This document shows positions 12,624-28,200 of a stretch of 64,000 bases of DNA, piece after piece. Source of the DNA: Spongilla lacustris. Taxonomy: Eukaryota > Porifera > Demospongiae > Spongillida > Spongillidae. A model generated the notes under the pieces. The model had not been told where the DNA came from, made no database searches, and was given only the letters and a program-made list of their open reading frames with translations. How positions within the stretch are numbered: the stretch's first letter is position 1; each line of letters begins with the position of its first letter. The position numbers and the translations under genes were made by a program. The DNA is taken from NCBI GenBank assembly GCA_949361645.1, contig OX442427.1:7957403-8021402 (forward strand). The letters run 5' to 3'.

Positions 12624-12624
12624 A
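12619..12624 (+). terminator. Poly(A) signal AATAAA overlapping the GTPBP3 stop
   Basis: AATAAA at 12619-12624 overlaps the TAA stop at 12621-12623. If used, the 3' UTR would be only about 15-30 nt. An A-rich tract follows at 12652, and the convergent homeobox gene ends at 12690. Confidence 0.5.
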
Positions 12625-12689
12625 AGCTTTTTAATACCTTCCCATGAAAGTTTAAAAAAAAAAAAACTGCAATGCACAGCGGTAGGGTA

Positions 12690-13364
12690 TTAATGTTGCC
12701 GCTGGCTGCGGTATCTTTTGTTCGTAAACCACGTTGTTACCTGTTCGATGGTGATGCTGTACTGAGCCGCAAATGCTTCCTTTTCAGCGTCACTGGGGTA
12801 AGGGTTAGACGAGTGGCTCTGAAGCCATATGTTCATAGCCTTTTTTGCGTCTGACGGTAAGTTCCGTTTGGCTTTGCTCTTGTCCGCGTACTTATCCCGG
12901 AGAGAGCCGATAGTTTTCAAAACTTCCTTCTTCAGTTGTAGCCTTTGTCTACTGAACTTGTGCCTGGCATTGAATTGGAGACGTTTGATTTCCTTCTCTA
13001 CGTCACTTGGGTCGCCTAGCTCACTGGTGTATTCTGCCTCTTTGCGAGCTATTTCCTGCAACATTTGTTCATAGAAAGACTTCAACTCCGCAATTTTTTT
13101 TGCGAACGTAGATGGTGCGTCTCCGTCGTTGTACGCATACCTTTCCCACAGCTTATTCAGACGCCCGTCTAATTCCGCGTCATGTTGCGCTCCTGATATT
13201 GCGGCGGACGTGTCCCGCCCCCAAGGATTGTATTTAGACAGGACATTACGTAACGAAGCCACCCAAGCTGCATCGCGGGGCAACCGTGCCGTTCGCACTC
13301 TTCCTACTCTTTTTGTCCCAGCAGAGCTCGCAGCTGCAGCTGCAGAATTCTCGTCGGAGCTCAT
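12690..13364 (-). CDS. PBX/PBC-like TALE homeobox protein, intronless
   Basis: 224 residues in one exon. Residues about 115-165 resemble the PBC-B region directly before the PBX homeodomain (DVEKEIKRLQFNARHKFS, then QLKKEV). The C-terminal homeodomain has the three-residue loop extension (SNPYPSDAEKE) and recognition helix with WFTNKRYR. PBX proteins read SNPYPSEEAKE and WFGNKRIR at these places, so assignment to the PBC class rests on two independent stretches. These factors bind DNA with HOX or MEIS-type partners. The N-terminus is Ala/Ser-rich, and a PBC-A-like block is only weakly visible (residues about 30-110, DAELDGRLNKLW). The protein ends four residues after the homeodomain, so the usual C-terminal tail is missing. 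Absence of introns is unusual beside its neighbours. Start ATG at 13364-13362 is the only in-frame Met giving the full domain. Confidence 0.82.
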   Translation of the reverse strand: MSSDENSAAAAASSAGTKRVGRVRTARLPRDAAWVASLRNVLSKYNPWGRDTSAAISGAQHDAELDGRLNKLWERYAYNDGDAPSTFAKKIAELKSFYEQMLQEIARKEAEYTSELGDPSDVEKEIKRLQFNARHKFSRQRLQLKKEVLKTIGSLRDKYADKSKAKRNLPSDAKKAMNIWLQSHSSNPYPSDAEKEAFAAQYSITIEQVTTWFTNKRYRSQRQH

Positions 13365-13478
13365 TATCGCACGCGTCCATCATAGCGTCAAAAGGCGTTG
13401 ACGTATTACAAGAAAAAATACCATACACATTAAGTCTAGCGCCATCTGGTCCCCAGACTAGCATATACAACACAACAG

Positions 13479-14798
13479 TCATTTCGAAAGTGGAGATAGC
13501 TTGAACAACTGCTTAAGCTGCTCTTCTCTATCGTTGAAGCATCCCAGAAAACTGTTTGTGGAATAAGTAAGAGGTGGACCGCAATGCAACGCTAGTTCGT
13601 CAGACGCCACTGGACCGTCGTTCCAAAACAAGTCAAATCCACCCACTCTCTTCTCGTTCCCAGTAAGACGTCCTTCCATGTCGACAACGTGCAGCATGTC
13701 CTCCAATAGGCCGAACTTGAGGTCGTAGTCGGTGGGACTGCTAGCTGTTAGGCTAGGAGCCGCGTTCACTTCGATAATCCACGGCTTGAGCGTATCGTCT
13801 ATCAGGATGTCGAAGCCATACAGCTCGAAGCTGTGTTTATCGTTTATCATAATCTTTTGAACGCTGTGCAAGCTCTTGATGAAGATCTCATCCATGCGCA
13901 GGAAAAGGTCGCGAACGACTTCGTGCCCATACTTCGAGGTCAAGTACCTCCTGAGCTCCAGCATCGACCACTTGCATCCTTTCTCCGGGTCGTAGTCGGG
14001 AGCAGTCTTCTGAATCGCGACGTTAGTCAAATGAACGAATGAGTCTCCGATGGAATCCAGCGAGAAGCGACTGTTTGAAAACCTGGCAAAGCCGCTTCGG
14101 TAGAGCCACGCGGTCAGAGGAGCATACGAAGTGACTAGTACGTACACGCGAAGGTCAAATTTCTTCCCTCCGATCAGATAAGGGTTGTCAATGTAGTGCT
14201 GCACGACGTAGGTTTCAGGTGGTTCGCGATCTGTCTTATCTTCGTCTTTATGAAAGTAATCCTCCTTCTTCCAATCAGTAATGTCCTTCAGCTTTCGAAA
14301 GAGAAAGATACCTTTCCCCTGAGACCTTCCTGCGGGTTTCATGATCCATATTGTGCTGGGGTGTTTCTTAAATTCTTCAACGAACAGGTGGTACTCAGAA
14401 GGAAGCTCGTATGTTGTCGGGAAGAAGTCGCACTTTGCTGCTTCAAACTTCGATTCTTTCTCTAGGGACCTCTTTAATCGTTTTAGGTTCTTGGCCATCA
14501 GGTTTTTCCTAGTCAGTTCATAATGGTTCCTAAAATGGCATACACGCTGGTGTTCTTCGAGGTATGTGTGATCGAAATGCTCTCTCATCCAGCTCCTATC
14601 ACACCAATAGAAATCCCACTCCCCCTCATCTTTGACTTCCTGCCAACCTCGCGCTCTCAGAACATCCAGAATCACATTGTTGAGCGCGCACTTAAATCTG
14701 AACACACGAGTGCCAGGTGTTTGTCCTTTAGTACTCCGTGGTACTCCAAGCCGCGGCGAAGTGGGCCTAGTTGTCTCGGGCTGTTTGCTGCGGTTCAT
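13479..14798 (-). CDS. TTLL9: Tubulin polyglutamylase TTLL9, intronless
   Basis: 439 residues, the usual length for TTLL9, in a single exon. Family signatures run in order: [58 protein letters not shown]-binding [48 protein letters not shown], the Mg/ATP motif [15 protein letters not shown], and the diagnostic tail [23 protein letters not shown]. The enzyme adds glutamate side chains to tubulin in axonemes. It is closer to TTLL9 than to TTLL1 or TTLL6 because of the FDHT and GGFDLxWNDGP motifs. Lack of introns, as in the adjacent homeobox gene, may mean an old retroposition or intron loss; nothing in the coding frame looks degraded. It ends about 115 bp upstream of the homeobox start and begins about 100 bp after the U2AF2 stop, all on the same strand. 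Confidence 0.95.
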   Translation of the reverse strand: MNRSKQPETTRPTSPRLGVPRSTKGQTPGTRVFRFKCALNNVILDVLRARGWQEVKDEGEWDFYWCDRSWMREHFDHTYLEEHQRVCHFRNHYELTRKNLMAKNLKRLKRSLEKESKFEAAKCDFFPTTYELPSEYHLFVEEFKKHPSTIWIMKPAGRSQGKGIFLFRKLKDITDWKKEDYFHKDEDKTDREPPETYVVQHYIDNPYLIGGKKFDLRVYVLVTSYAPLTAWLYRSGFARFSNSRFSLDSIGDSFVHLTNVAIQKTAPDYDPEKGCKWSMLELRRYLTSKYGHEVVRDLFLRMDEIFIKSLHSVQKIMINDKHSFELYGFDILIDDTLKPWIIEVNAAPSLTASSPTDYDLKFGLLEDMLHVVDMEGRLTGNEKRVGGFDLFWNDGPVASDELALHCGPPLTYSTNSFLGCFNDREEQLKQLFKLSPLSK

Positions 14799-14898
14799 TT
14801 ATTATTTACGTTTCCACAGTAACAACGTTTTGGCGGGAGATGAGACATTAATGAAATATCATGTGCATGTACATGTTTACATTATACAAGAAGCCGCA

Positions 14899-18847
<3,949 letters not shown>

Positions 18848-19128
18848 TATGATTTACCTACTCACAGCTACCAACCGCCCCGGTGAAAGAACTCACGTGC
18901 ACCTAATCAAGTCACGCGAGCTGGGTGTAACGCTCTCATATATAGATTTCTTGTAAATTTGTTTCCTGCGGAAGGTGATAATCTCGTCGTAGTCGTTGGC
19001 AGTTACGTTTTAAAGGTTAAGCGCTGATTTACTCTAATAAGAGCTAGTAGGCAGGGGGATGTGCAGCTTTTGTATGCCGTCGATGTGTTTGTACACAGTA
19101 TTGATTATAGTTACTTCTTACCGCAGGA
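18848..19128. promoter_or_regulatory. Bidirectional promoter region U2AF2 / G-gamma
   Basis: 281 bp between divergent start codons. The plus-strand gene has a likely 5' UTR intron, since ATG 19129 follows an acceptor-like TTACCGCAG at 19118-19126. No clear TATA match is assigned. Confidence 0.4.
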
Positions 19129-19815
19129 ATGCCCGAAAAGGAGAAACTGAGGCAAACCAATGACCAGTTGAAGAGAGAAGTCGGCATCCAGAGGGTGAAT
19201 GTATCAGTAACGGCAAGGGAGTAAGTAAAACCACTTACCGTAGTTCAGAGGTCACGCTATTTATTGTGCTGGGCAGTGTGGGACGACACCGCTGCTGTTG
19301 TCGTTTTACTGACGATGTTTGTATACATATCGTGTGTACGGACGACTGGCACATGTACGTTCGCATACAGTCACCGTCACCGTACGCACGTAGCGATAGG
19401 GTTTACGCAGGAGGTAGGGTTGGGGATGCGGGATTGAGGGACATTTGCCTTGACTTTCGCCATGCGGTGCCAGCGTGCTGCCGTCACGTTCTGTACCTTT
19501 GAGCACGTTCTCGACCAACCCTGCATTGTGTTCGTTAGCAGGGAAGGCAAATTCCTTCTACGTGGGTGGAGAGAGTTGAGTCATCAGCGCATTCAGGCTG
19601 TATGTTGTGTATGTGTGGTACGCGGCAATATCGTGCGACCTATATGTACATACGTGTATTGTGTGTGTGCCTGTTCAGTAGAACTAGTGTTTACTAGAAG
19701 TGCCATCATTGACAGGTTACTGGAATACTCTACACAAGAACCAGACCCCCTTGTGGAAGGGATTCAAAAGAGAGACAACCCATTTATTACCAAGTCCGTT
19801 TGTACCATTTTATAA
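19129..19815 (+). CDS. Heterotrimeric G protein gamma subunit
   Basis: Two coding exons, 19129-19220 and 19716-19815, join in phase (ARE/LLEYS) to give 63 residues: an N-terminal helix MPEKEKLRQTNDQLKREV, then LLEYSTQEPDPLVEGIQKR, NPF and a terminal CAAX box CTIL. The amphipathic N-terminal helix pairs with G-beta, the DPLxxG and NPF motifs are typical of the family, and a CaaX ending in Leu predicts geranylgeranylation and membrane attachment. The size is a little short for the family (usually 67-75). The intron uses GTAAGT and TTGACAG. The gene is divergent from U2AF2. I cannot assign a numbered vertebrate subtype, although CTIL also ends GNG13. Confidence 0.9.
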
Positions 19816-20079
19816 ACAATGTGATCGTTCGCTTAGTTCAGTTGTTCCTAGCCACATTAGACTATTTCTGAACTATCTGTGTATCTCTGACCTGACACTT
19901 CTGTTCTGTTTGTATGCCCAGTCCACTGGGTGCAACAACTGTATACATATGAATACACACGGTGCACAAATTCATTCTTTTGTAATAAGGTTGTCTGAGA
20001 TGTTGTGTGCAGCTTTTTAATTCAAAACATGTTATACACAGTGAGGGCAGATGAGGTTGACTTGTGTTTCAGATCCCTG

Positions 20080-21171
20080 TTACCTAGGCAGCCACTTCCA
20101 TCCCTGAGCCTCCATGACCGGTTTCAGCTGCTTGGCTGTCACCGTAGGGAGGTAGCTACTGATCAGGGTTCTTTGCCACCAGTGGCCCTGCTTGGCTTCG
20201 GCACTGCCCACTTGTGTGTACCTGTAACGGTAATGTAAAACGCGGACGTATCTGCGTTGTTTGTGCATATGTGGGAGGGGGTAGCATTTGGGCGTGGCAA
20301 GAGAGTTCAAAAAGTTGACAAAGGAATGATACAAGTTGCATACTTTGGCGGTTTCTCCCGAAATGGGTTGTGAACAACAAGATCGTTCACAAGAGGATCC
20401 CCCATGAGAAGCTTTCCAATAAAGTGGACCAACCAGGGATTGTGCTGGTAGTCCTACCAGCAGCAAGAGATATACAATGCAAACTTGTATGTGGCTGTCC
20501 CCTTCATACCTGAAAGGCAGCAAACCACAACAGCCAGTCAATCCGGTAGTGGTAGGGAGAAATCAAACATGGCCGCCGGGAGGTGCTGCCTGGCTTGCAG
20601 TTGAATTCGATTTCCTGCCAGTGTACAAGCTCTTCGTTGCCGCCGATCGTGGTGTTGAAGGTGCCTTCGAAAACCACTTCTGTTCGATCCTTTGTGATGC
20701 TATTGTGGGCATGGTTATGTTGGGTTGATGGTTGGTCGGTTAGCCATACCTTCCAAAAGCACCGTAAGTGTTCAGGATGCGGAGCGAGTCGAATGACGTG
20801 TTCATCACTTGACGCTGAGAGAGCAGATTCTGTACCACAGGAATGCTCAGGTAGGCCAGCAATATGGCCAGTGCGCCACTCGACACCTGACGAACGTAGT
20901 AGCCTGCAGAGGAGAGCACATTGTTTGGTGGTGTAAACAAAGGATTCCTTGTCACCTGCAGTCCTTGGATAGTCCTTCTGTTCCCTCATGCCTGACACTT
21001 GCAGAGTAGCTGTGTGATTCTTTGTCCTTTCTGGGAAAAGGAATGCAAGAAACAGATCATCGAAGCAGAAGATGGCCGGGAGGATGGTCAGCCAGTTGAG
21101 AAAGCTCAAGTTCCCACTGAGAATAAGGGCCACCTGTTGGAACAGCGTAGGCAGACGTGGTGTGTGTGTGT

Positions 21172-21220
<49 letters not shown>

Positions 21221-21534
21221 CCCATCTAATATGTAATCTGGTGAAACCAATATGAAAGTGCTGGTGACACTGGCATCTCAAAGTACTAATAAAACATGTA
21301 TGGCACATGGGTGAACAGTGATTATGACAACAGTAAACATGGGGGGGCCTGCCTGGAATAGAATTTGCAGCAATCCACAAATAATCTTGAATGGCCTAGG
21401 CAAGAACATCAGAAAGGGGACTACGAGTTCAACAATGTGGTTGCCCATGGTCTCCACCGAATGAAAGAGCTCAGGCATCTGGTGTAAATAGTAACTAAGT
21501 GGGTTGGGGACAGGCTGTGTCTAAATTACGCATG

Positions 21535-21574
<40 letters not shown>

Positions 21575-22615
21575 ATGTATGTATCGTTCGTAACGTTCAC
21601 GTGGGAACAAGGACATGTGGGTAGCTTACTTCATAATGATAATTCATGCAAGTAAGGTCCCTCCAGCATTTGTCTCCGCGGACTTTTATTAACCCCTATT
21701 GCAAGAAAAAAATGTCTTACTACAGTGCTGTGACTGTTGTCTTAAAAAGTGCTCACTGCTCCAAGCATGATCCTGAAGAGGAGCCACCTGTATGCCCACA
21801 CCACTACCCAAGGCGTAGGGGTGTGAGGGGGGAATTTCCTCATGCTCAAGATGGGACACATGAATATGGCCAGGAAGCCAGTCTCTAGCAACTGGGATTC
21901 CCAACCTGCAAGGTGCATGACACCAGTAAGCATGGCTGTCCACAAAAGGTGGGGGGGGGGGGGGGGGGGGGGGGGGGGATAGGGACAGTGTGGAACTTAC
22001 CAAATGAGTACCTGGGAGGCAGAACAAATGAGGTCACGTTTTTTGTCAATGTGGTCGTTCATGACCTTACCATTGCTGGCCGACATTGACAAGCGAGTGA
22101 TACAGGATCCACGTGGCCGCAAAGATGACGGCGTTTCCCGCGCCCAATACTACCAACACGCCGGACAGCGCCAAGCCCGTGTAGGCCACCACGTCCAAAG
22201 CCAGATCAACGTGTTGCTCTGCTACCCACCAGAATAAGGTCGGAGCGGTGCCGAACGCTTCCCAGGAGGTGGAGGCGTTAGCGGGAACCGTGTAGTGCTC
22301 CCTCAGACGGTTGAGGAATGAATAAATGGGGAGAAGTCCCCTACTGCCTAGCAGTGCTTTGTTTTGATTAAGAGCAACCAAGAATGCGACGACTGTACAG
22401 AGCATGTGGATGGCCATGAAGAGTCATATAGGCCTAGATGACTTACAGTATACAAATCCCAACGCTCGAACAAACACTACTCTCGTTAACCAGTAACTGC
22501 CACCCTGAATGCTCGGCGGGGCCTGTGTTTTCTTCGCTTTGATTGTGACGGCGTCAGCACAGTCGTCTGAGCTTTCGTCGCGTTTGCCTCGTCGCCGCAA
22601 ACTACTTTCTGCCAT
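20080..22615 (-). CDS. LMF1: Lipase maturation factor (LMF1-type ER membrane protein)
   Basis: Starts MAESSLRRRGKRDESS at 22615 and ends WKWLPR at the TAA 20082-20080. Exon products in order: SYWLTRVVFVRALGFVYC; ALNQNKALLGSRGLLPIYSF (22070-22417); LVNVG, SWESQLLETGFLAIFMCP and WAYRWLLFRIMLGA (21750-21945); VETMGNHIVELVVPFLMFLP (21350-21478); LSGNLSFLNWLTILPAIFCF (21000-21130); SIPVVQNLLSQRQVMNTSF; EFNCKPG then RRPCLISPYHYRIDWLLWF (20530-20700); and VRVLHYRYRYTQVG. LMF1 is a multipass ER protein needed to fold dimeric lipases such as lipoprotein lipase. The family's C-terminal DUF1222 block and the transmembrane segments are all present. The acceptor before the 21750-21945 exon uses a poly(C) run (poly(G) on plus, 21951-21979) as its pyrimidine tract. 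Confidence 0.93.
21160..21219 (+). repeat. (TG)n microsatellite in LMF1 intron
   Basis: About 28 TG units with one interruption; (CA)n in gene sense, upstream of the acceptor before LSGNLSFLNW. Confidence 0.9.
21536..21573 (+). repeat. (GT)n microsatellite in LMF1 intron
   Basis: About 18 GT units. Confidence 0.9.
21951..21979 (+). repeat. poly(G) run (poly(C) in gene sense)
   Basis: About 29 G; in LMF1 sense it is a C tract a few bases before an acceptor ending GTGGACAG. Confidence 0.85.
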
Positions 22616-22734
22616 TTTATATTATATTTTTAATAGATGGTACCAATAATAGATCGAATTAGTTTTATCGGTGATGCTTAATTTATATTAATTTTAAATG
22701 CAAGCCATTGTTTTTACAGTAAAAATTAATCACT

Positions 22735-24019
22735 TTAAGACAACAATCTATCTATCACGTTACACAACTCTTCGTCTTGCTTGCTCACGAACGACTGTCC
22801 AGGCAAAGATTTGTGATGAACCTGTATAGAACAAAGACAAGGGAATAGCAGGACACAGAGGTGTAGGAAGCTGTTTAAAAGTGGCTGCAAAGTACCCCAC
22901 CGATATATATATTTTAATAGGCTGCATATCTGTATGAATATAATACACTGAGCGATAATGCCCCCTTGTGCCTCCCCCCCCCCCCCCCCCCCCCCCCCCC
23001 CACCCCCAATTCCTCCACTGGTTACAGGACTATATATTAAAATACAATCATCCTTGTTTTACCTGTTTGAAACTCTTGGTTTCACTGCTGGGGCCCTTAG
23101 AGACCAGTGGTTCCTCCACAAGAAGCAGCTCGCTGCTACGAACTGTACTGGTGGCCTGGGCCAATGCATCACTGCATTCCTTTCCAATGTGCTTAGCCTT
23201 CTCAATGGCACTACAGGAGCAAGAGATCACCTGACAGCACACACACAGGTGGCAAAGGCCTTTGTCCTCATACCGCTGTACTTGAAAGATGGTATCCTCC
23301 CTTTGCTTCCTCTGCCGTTCCATTATCACTCTCAAGGTCTCTTCAGCCTACCCCCAATCCAACGGACACATCACATACACAGACACACACACACATAATG
23401 ATATGCATTAAGGTCCACTCCACTCTAACCTGATGGGGACGATACTCATTTATAAGATGGTGCATGTTGACGAATAGGACGCTAATGTCTTCTATCTTTT
23501 GGTTCCTCTGATATGAGGGGATAACCAGAATGGCGTTGCACATGGCCCATGTAACGCTATTATGATGCATGCTTACCTCAGGAGATGCCGGGTTCTCAAT
23601 AAGGATGTCAAGCAGTTCTAGGAAGCATATCAGGATAGACCGGTTCAGCTTCTTTAACTCCGTTTTTCTGTCTATACAATTGCGCGCCTGTTCACACGCA
23701 CAGCATGAAAATTAAGGGCCTATACCATATTTTGGTGGGTATAGCCGCTGCAGACCCTGCTCCTCAAGTGATCTGATTATGGAGTCTTGCGACTGGGAAC
23801 ATGAACACCCAACTAGTGAGTGATTCGACATACACGTACTATCAAATAATTAACACACACATGAAATGGATTTCCGAAGGCGTGGTAGGAGCCTTTTACA
23901 GGGAGCGGGGGCTGCGGTGCGAGACCCGACTGCACGTTTTCATCTGTATAAAGCTTGTAAAACAACGAAGGAGGATTTGGAAAGGATGAAACGCTCTGTT
24001 CTTCCACTGGAATTGCCAT
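22735..24019 (-). CDS. MED7: Mediator complex subunit 7
   Basis: Starts [20 protein letters not shown] at 24019, continues [20 protein letters not shown] and [13 protein letters not shown], then (about 23590-23800) [18 protein letters not shown] and [19 protein letters not shown], then (23430-23520) [20 protein letters not shown], then (about 23090-23340) [18 protein letters not shown], and a last short exon ending at TAA 22737-22735. The YxxYTDENxxxGLAPxPP start and the [15 protein letters not shown] block are diagnostic of MED7, which with MED21 forms the hinge of the Mediator middle module and helps transmit signals to RNA polymerase II. The C-terminus is short and variable as usual. It stands head to head with TANGO6. 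Confidence 0.93.
22977..23001 (+). repeat. poly(C) run
   Basis: About 24 C inside the last MED7 intron (poly(G) in gene sense). Confidence 0.85.
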
Positions 24020-24062
24020 TATAATATATTTTTAATTCTAGAAACGTTTAATTAGAACACAC
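24020..24062. promoter_or_regulatory. Minimal bidirectional promoter MED7 / TANGO6
   Basis: Just 43 AT-rich bases separate the divergent ATGs, so both 5' UTRs must be extremely short, overlap, or start inside the opposite gene. No intron-capable upstream exon is visible in the gap. Confidence 0.6.
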
Positions 24063-25094
24063 ATGGCTCTCGATGTGAAAGCACTTGCTCAAGGCATGAA
24101 GTTCCTTATTGCAAGTGAAGGAACTAAACAGAATGAACAGAATTCTAGTTTTGTGGAAAATATAGAACTATTAATTTCCAATTTTGAGAGCTTTGTTAGA
24201 GAGAAGGAAACTCTTTCTGCGGCGTTAGCCGCTAAGCGGGAACAGTTCCAAATTTCCTTCGATCCGAACGAGTCGTTATATTGGAGGTTTGTGGCAAAGT
24301 CCCTGTGCCTGCTCTGTGCGCTAGTCGATTTGCTCTCAGAGGTGCAAACACCAGCAGTCACGACCCTTCCCTCGCCACCACATGCACCACAGCACATGCT
24401 AGGGGCTGCGGACCAAAAGCTGGTCCAGTGTCTATTGCAACGCGTGGTCTATGTGGGGATATATCCGTACTTACTGCCAGGTGTGGACAGTCTCGTGAAG
24501 CTGCGACTTAGCCATCTGCGTGGAGCGGTGAAGGTGGCGGCACCAGTTGAACAGTGCGCGTGGTACTTGTACAAATGCTCCCGCATGTTGTTGTGGTGTG
24601 CTGAAGACGAGACCCTGGGACCTCTGATACTTGCCCATCACCTATCCGACCTTCTCGTGGCACTAATACAGGTCTGCTATGGCCCCAGAGGAGACGTGGC
24701 TACAAGCCCTGGTCGCCACTGTGCCGGACTAAAAGAACCAGCTACACCAGGACCTCACCTCTGTCAAGATGCTCCTCTTTGTGCTCTGACCACGGGTGAA
24801 CGTTGTGTAGCTATTACAGACTGCGACAGAGAATGGAGTGCAAAAGCACTTCAAGGTCTACTGGACAGGGTACACCAACCGGTGGTTGTGAGGGAACTGT
24901 TGTGCCTTCAGAGTGGTGTACCCAGGACCCATAACAGGGACCTGGTGGGGGAGGGAGGGAGGGAGTCGGTGAAGAACCTAAGGTGGTTACAAAGGGCATG
25001 TGGGAGGCTCCTGTCTGAGAGGCTCATGAAGAGAAATGGAGTCCAGTCTGTGCTAAGGGGAATCCTTGATGCAATGTCAGCAGGTGACCGCTCT

Positions 25095-25148
<54 letters not shown>

Positions 25149-25231
25149 TGGTCGGACACTGTTTCTTCTCCTCCTCCCTGCAGGTTCAGGTGAGGGCACA
25201 GAGGAGGGGGGAGGAGGCAGTGCAGAAGATA

Positions 25232-25262
<31 letters not shown>

Positions 25263-28200
25263 ATGGTCGGACACTGTTTCTTCTCCTCCTCCCTGCAGGT
25301 TCAGGTGAGGGCACAGAGGAGGGGGGAGGAGGCAGTGCAGAAGATAGTGCCCAGAACTGGAAGAAGTGTCAGGACATAGCCAAGATCATAGCTCACTGCC
25401 CGTCCCAGGCCAGCTCACCAGAACACTACTACTCCTTAGTGTGTCCACAGGTATGGGGGTGTGGTCCACAGGTATGGGGGTGTGGTCAGCTGTTGTATAC
25501 CTGTTCAGTGTGGAAGTCCTTCCTCCCTGCAGGTACTGGACCTTCTTCATCTTCCAGCAGACGAGATCCGACGGCAAGTTCTAAGAGTCACTGTAGCCAT
25601 CTTGAATGCCATGGTTGCCCAGAATGGACCCTTGGCAGATAGGTTCCTGACTGGTCCTCTCTTGCAGCCGTTGGAGGTCCTGTGTGATGCCAGAGGTGAG
25701 TCTTCTCTCCACATGTTGTCTTGGCAACCTAGCACAGTAACCGTACTGTACTGGTCCCCAGTCACCCCTCGTGAAGCCCTGGCAGAACGTCTGCAGATTT
25801 GCCTCAGTGACCTGAGCAAGGTCAGTTGCTGGTTAGCGGTAATGCGGTGATTCATCTTGCCCACCCACAGATATGTGAGGTCCTCGAGGTCACCTCTCCT
25901 CTTGTGCCAGTGTTCACACGTTACATGCCCGTGATCTTTGACCTCTCAAGGGTGTGTGATGGTGAACAGGACTGCACTGAAATGCCCAGTGCAAAGCAGC
26001 AGCCAGGCCCCCTAGTTAGGTGAGCAGCCAGGCCACCTAGTTAGGTGAGCAGCCAGGCCACATAGTTAGGTGAGCAGCCAGGCCACCTAGTTAGGTGAGC
26101 AGCCAGGCCACCTAGTTAGGTGAGCAGCCAGGCCACCTAGTTAGGTGAGCAGCCAGGCCACATAGTTAGGTGAGCAGCCAGGCCACATAGTTAGGTGAGC
26201 AGCCAGGCCACCTAGTTAGGTGAGCAGCCAGGCCACCTAGTTAGGTGAGCAGCCAGGCCACATAGTTAGGTGAGCAGCCAGGCCACATAGTTAGGTTAGG
26301 AAAGAAGAAAAAAAAAAAAGCACTTGACTGCATCAATCTTCACAGTTGCATGCTCCTCCCTTGCCTCTCCCTTTCCTCATGCTCCTCCCTTGTCCCTCCT
26401 AGATCACCGGCCACTACTGTGCTGTGTTTCTTGCTCTTGGCAGTTGACACGGATGTTGCTCTTGAGCACCTTATTTCCCTCTTTGTGGCCCCTGAGCACA
26501 GAACTGTGGACATAAAGCAGGTGGATCCTAGCTGGACACTTTCTCCCGGACCTGGCCCGCCGGGAGCACCAATTGCACTGTCCTTAAGTGTGTACAACGA
26601 AGGCGGACTGGAGGAGGTGGACGAGATGGAGGGGAGGGCTTGCCATGTTATCAGACTGCTCAGGACAGGACTCAAGCCCAGCAAGATGGTGGGAAAACTA
26701 TGTTTGCTGTGTCTCAGTCACATTGAGCGGGTGCTGCACAAAGCTGTATATAAATCAAGTGCCGGATGTGGCCCCCGTACCGGATGTGGCCCCCGTGCCG
26801 GATGTGGCCCCCGTGACTTGTCTGTGATGACCAAGCTTAGTGGAGCGACAAGCTCAGCACTCCTCGATGTGGAAGGTAGCTCCAGTATAGAGCACATGCC
26901 TACACTATTCCTTGTAGCATCTCTTTGCGAGCACATGACGATGGAGGTGGTAGAACAGGTGGACCTTCACCAGATATTGGAGATTCTGCTCCAGATAGTG
27001 ACTGCATATGCAGACTTTGTTGGTTCAGACAGCACCAGGACACAAGGCCTGTTGCTCGTGCAGCCAGATCTAGACTCCCTTCCCGGCAGCACTATCCCGC
27101 TGAGCATAGCGATTGGACTGTTGTCCTCTGTCGCTGGTGGAGCAAGGAAGGTAAGGAGAAAAGCAGTGTAGTTTGGCTGTTCACCTCGGTGCTTCCACTG
27201 TTGCAGGTAAGCAGAAAGGACAGGCCACTGCTGACCCAGTTCTTGCAGCCATTAGAGACTGTATCGTCCCATTGCCCCGATCCTGAGCTGCAAACGCAGG
27301 CCAGTGAGCTGCGCATCTGCATTGCCACAATGGGGGCAGTGTGGTCTTCAGAGCTGCAGGACAAGTTGAGTGCCAACCTGACAGGGAAAGCTAAAGGTGC
27401 TGGGAGAAAGGAAAGTAAATCTAAGCTGATTGAAGAGCTGCCTGTCTCCACCAGCCCAAGCCCTTCTGGGGTATTTAGTAGTGGCATTGCTGAAAGGCAC
27501 ACCTTGAACGTTGAAAAGCGTGCTACCACTATTGGTGTCGAAGTGCACCCTGATGGTGTTGAAGTGCACCCTGATGGTGTTGAAGTGCACCCTGATGGTG
27601 TTGAAGTGCACCCTGATGGTGTTGAAGTGTACCCTGATAGGATTGAAGGACATTCTGCTGGTATTGGAGGTGATCACACAATGTCCTCCCAGCCTACTGC
27701 CTTCCAGACTGCCCTAGGAGACCTGCGGGATTCACTGCTCCCCATTCAGGCACATGGCCTGTTGACACTGGCCAAGTTGTTGGAGGCCAGAGACAGCGAG
27801 GCCTTGGCGTGTAGCTCCAGCTTGATGGTCATCTTCAAGGAAAACCTTAAGCACACTGATTCTTATGTCTACCTGGCGGCCATCGATGGACTGGTTGCCT
27901 TGGCGTCAACTACTCCCAAAGATGTCATCCCACTTCTCTGTCAGGAGTATGTCTATCTAGCCAGCCCTGACTCCTCTAGCCAGGAGAAGAAGGGGTTACC
28001 AGAGAAGGTGCAGCATGTACTGAAGCTGGGAGAGGCTCTGGTTAGGGCAGCACGGGCCTTGGGTGATGTCTTGCCCCACTACTCAGAGACCTTGCTGTCT
28101 GTTATCATGGTGAACGTGCAGAGTCCAGACACAGCTGTTCGCACCAGTGCCCTCTCGAACCTGGCAGAGGTGTGCGGCCTATTGCACTGGTCCTTTGGAA

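Noticed and set aside
19266..19715. Short ORFs inside the G-gamma intron
   Set aside because: No similarity and bounded by a phase-consistent intron.
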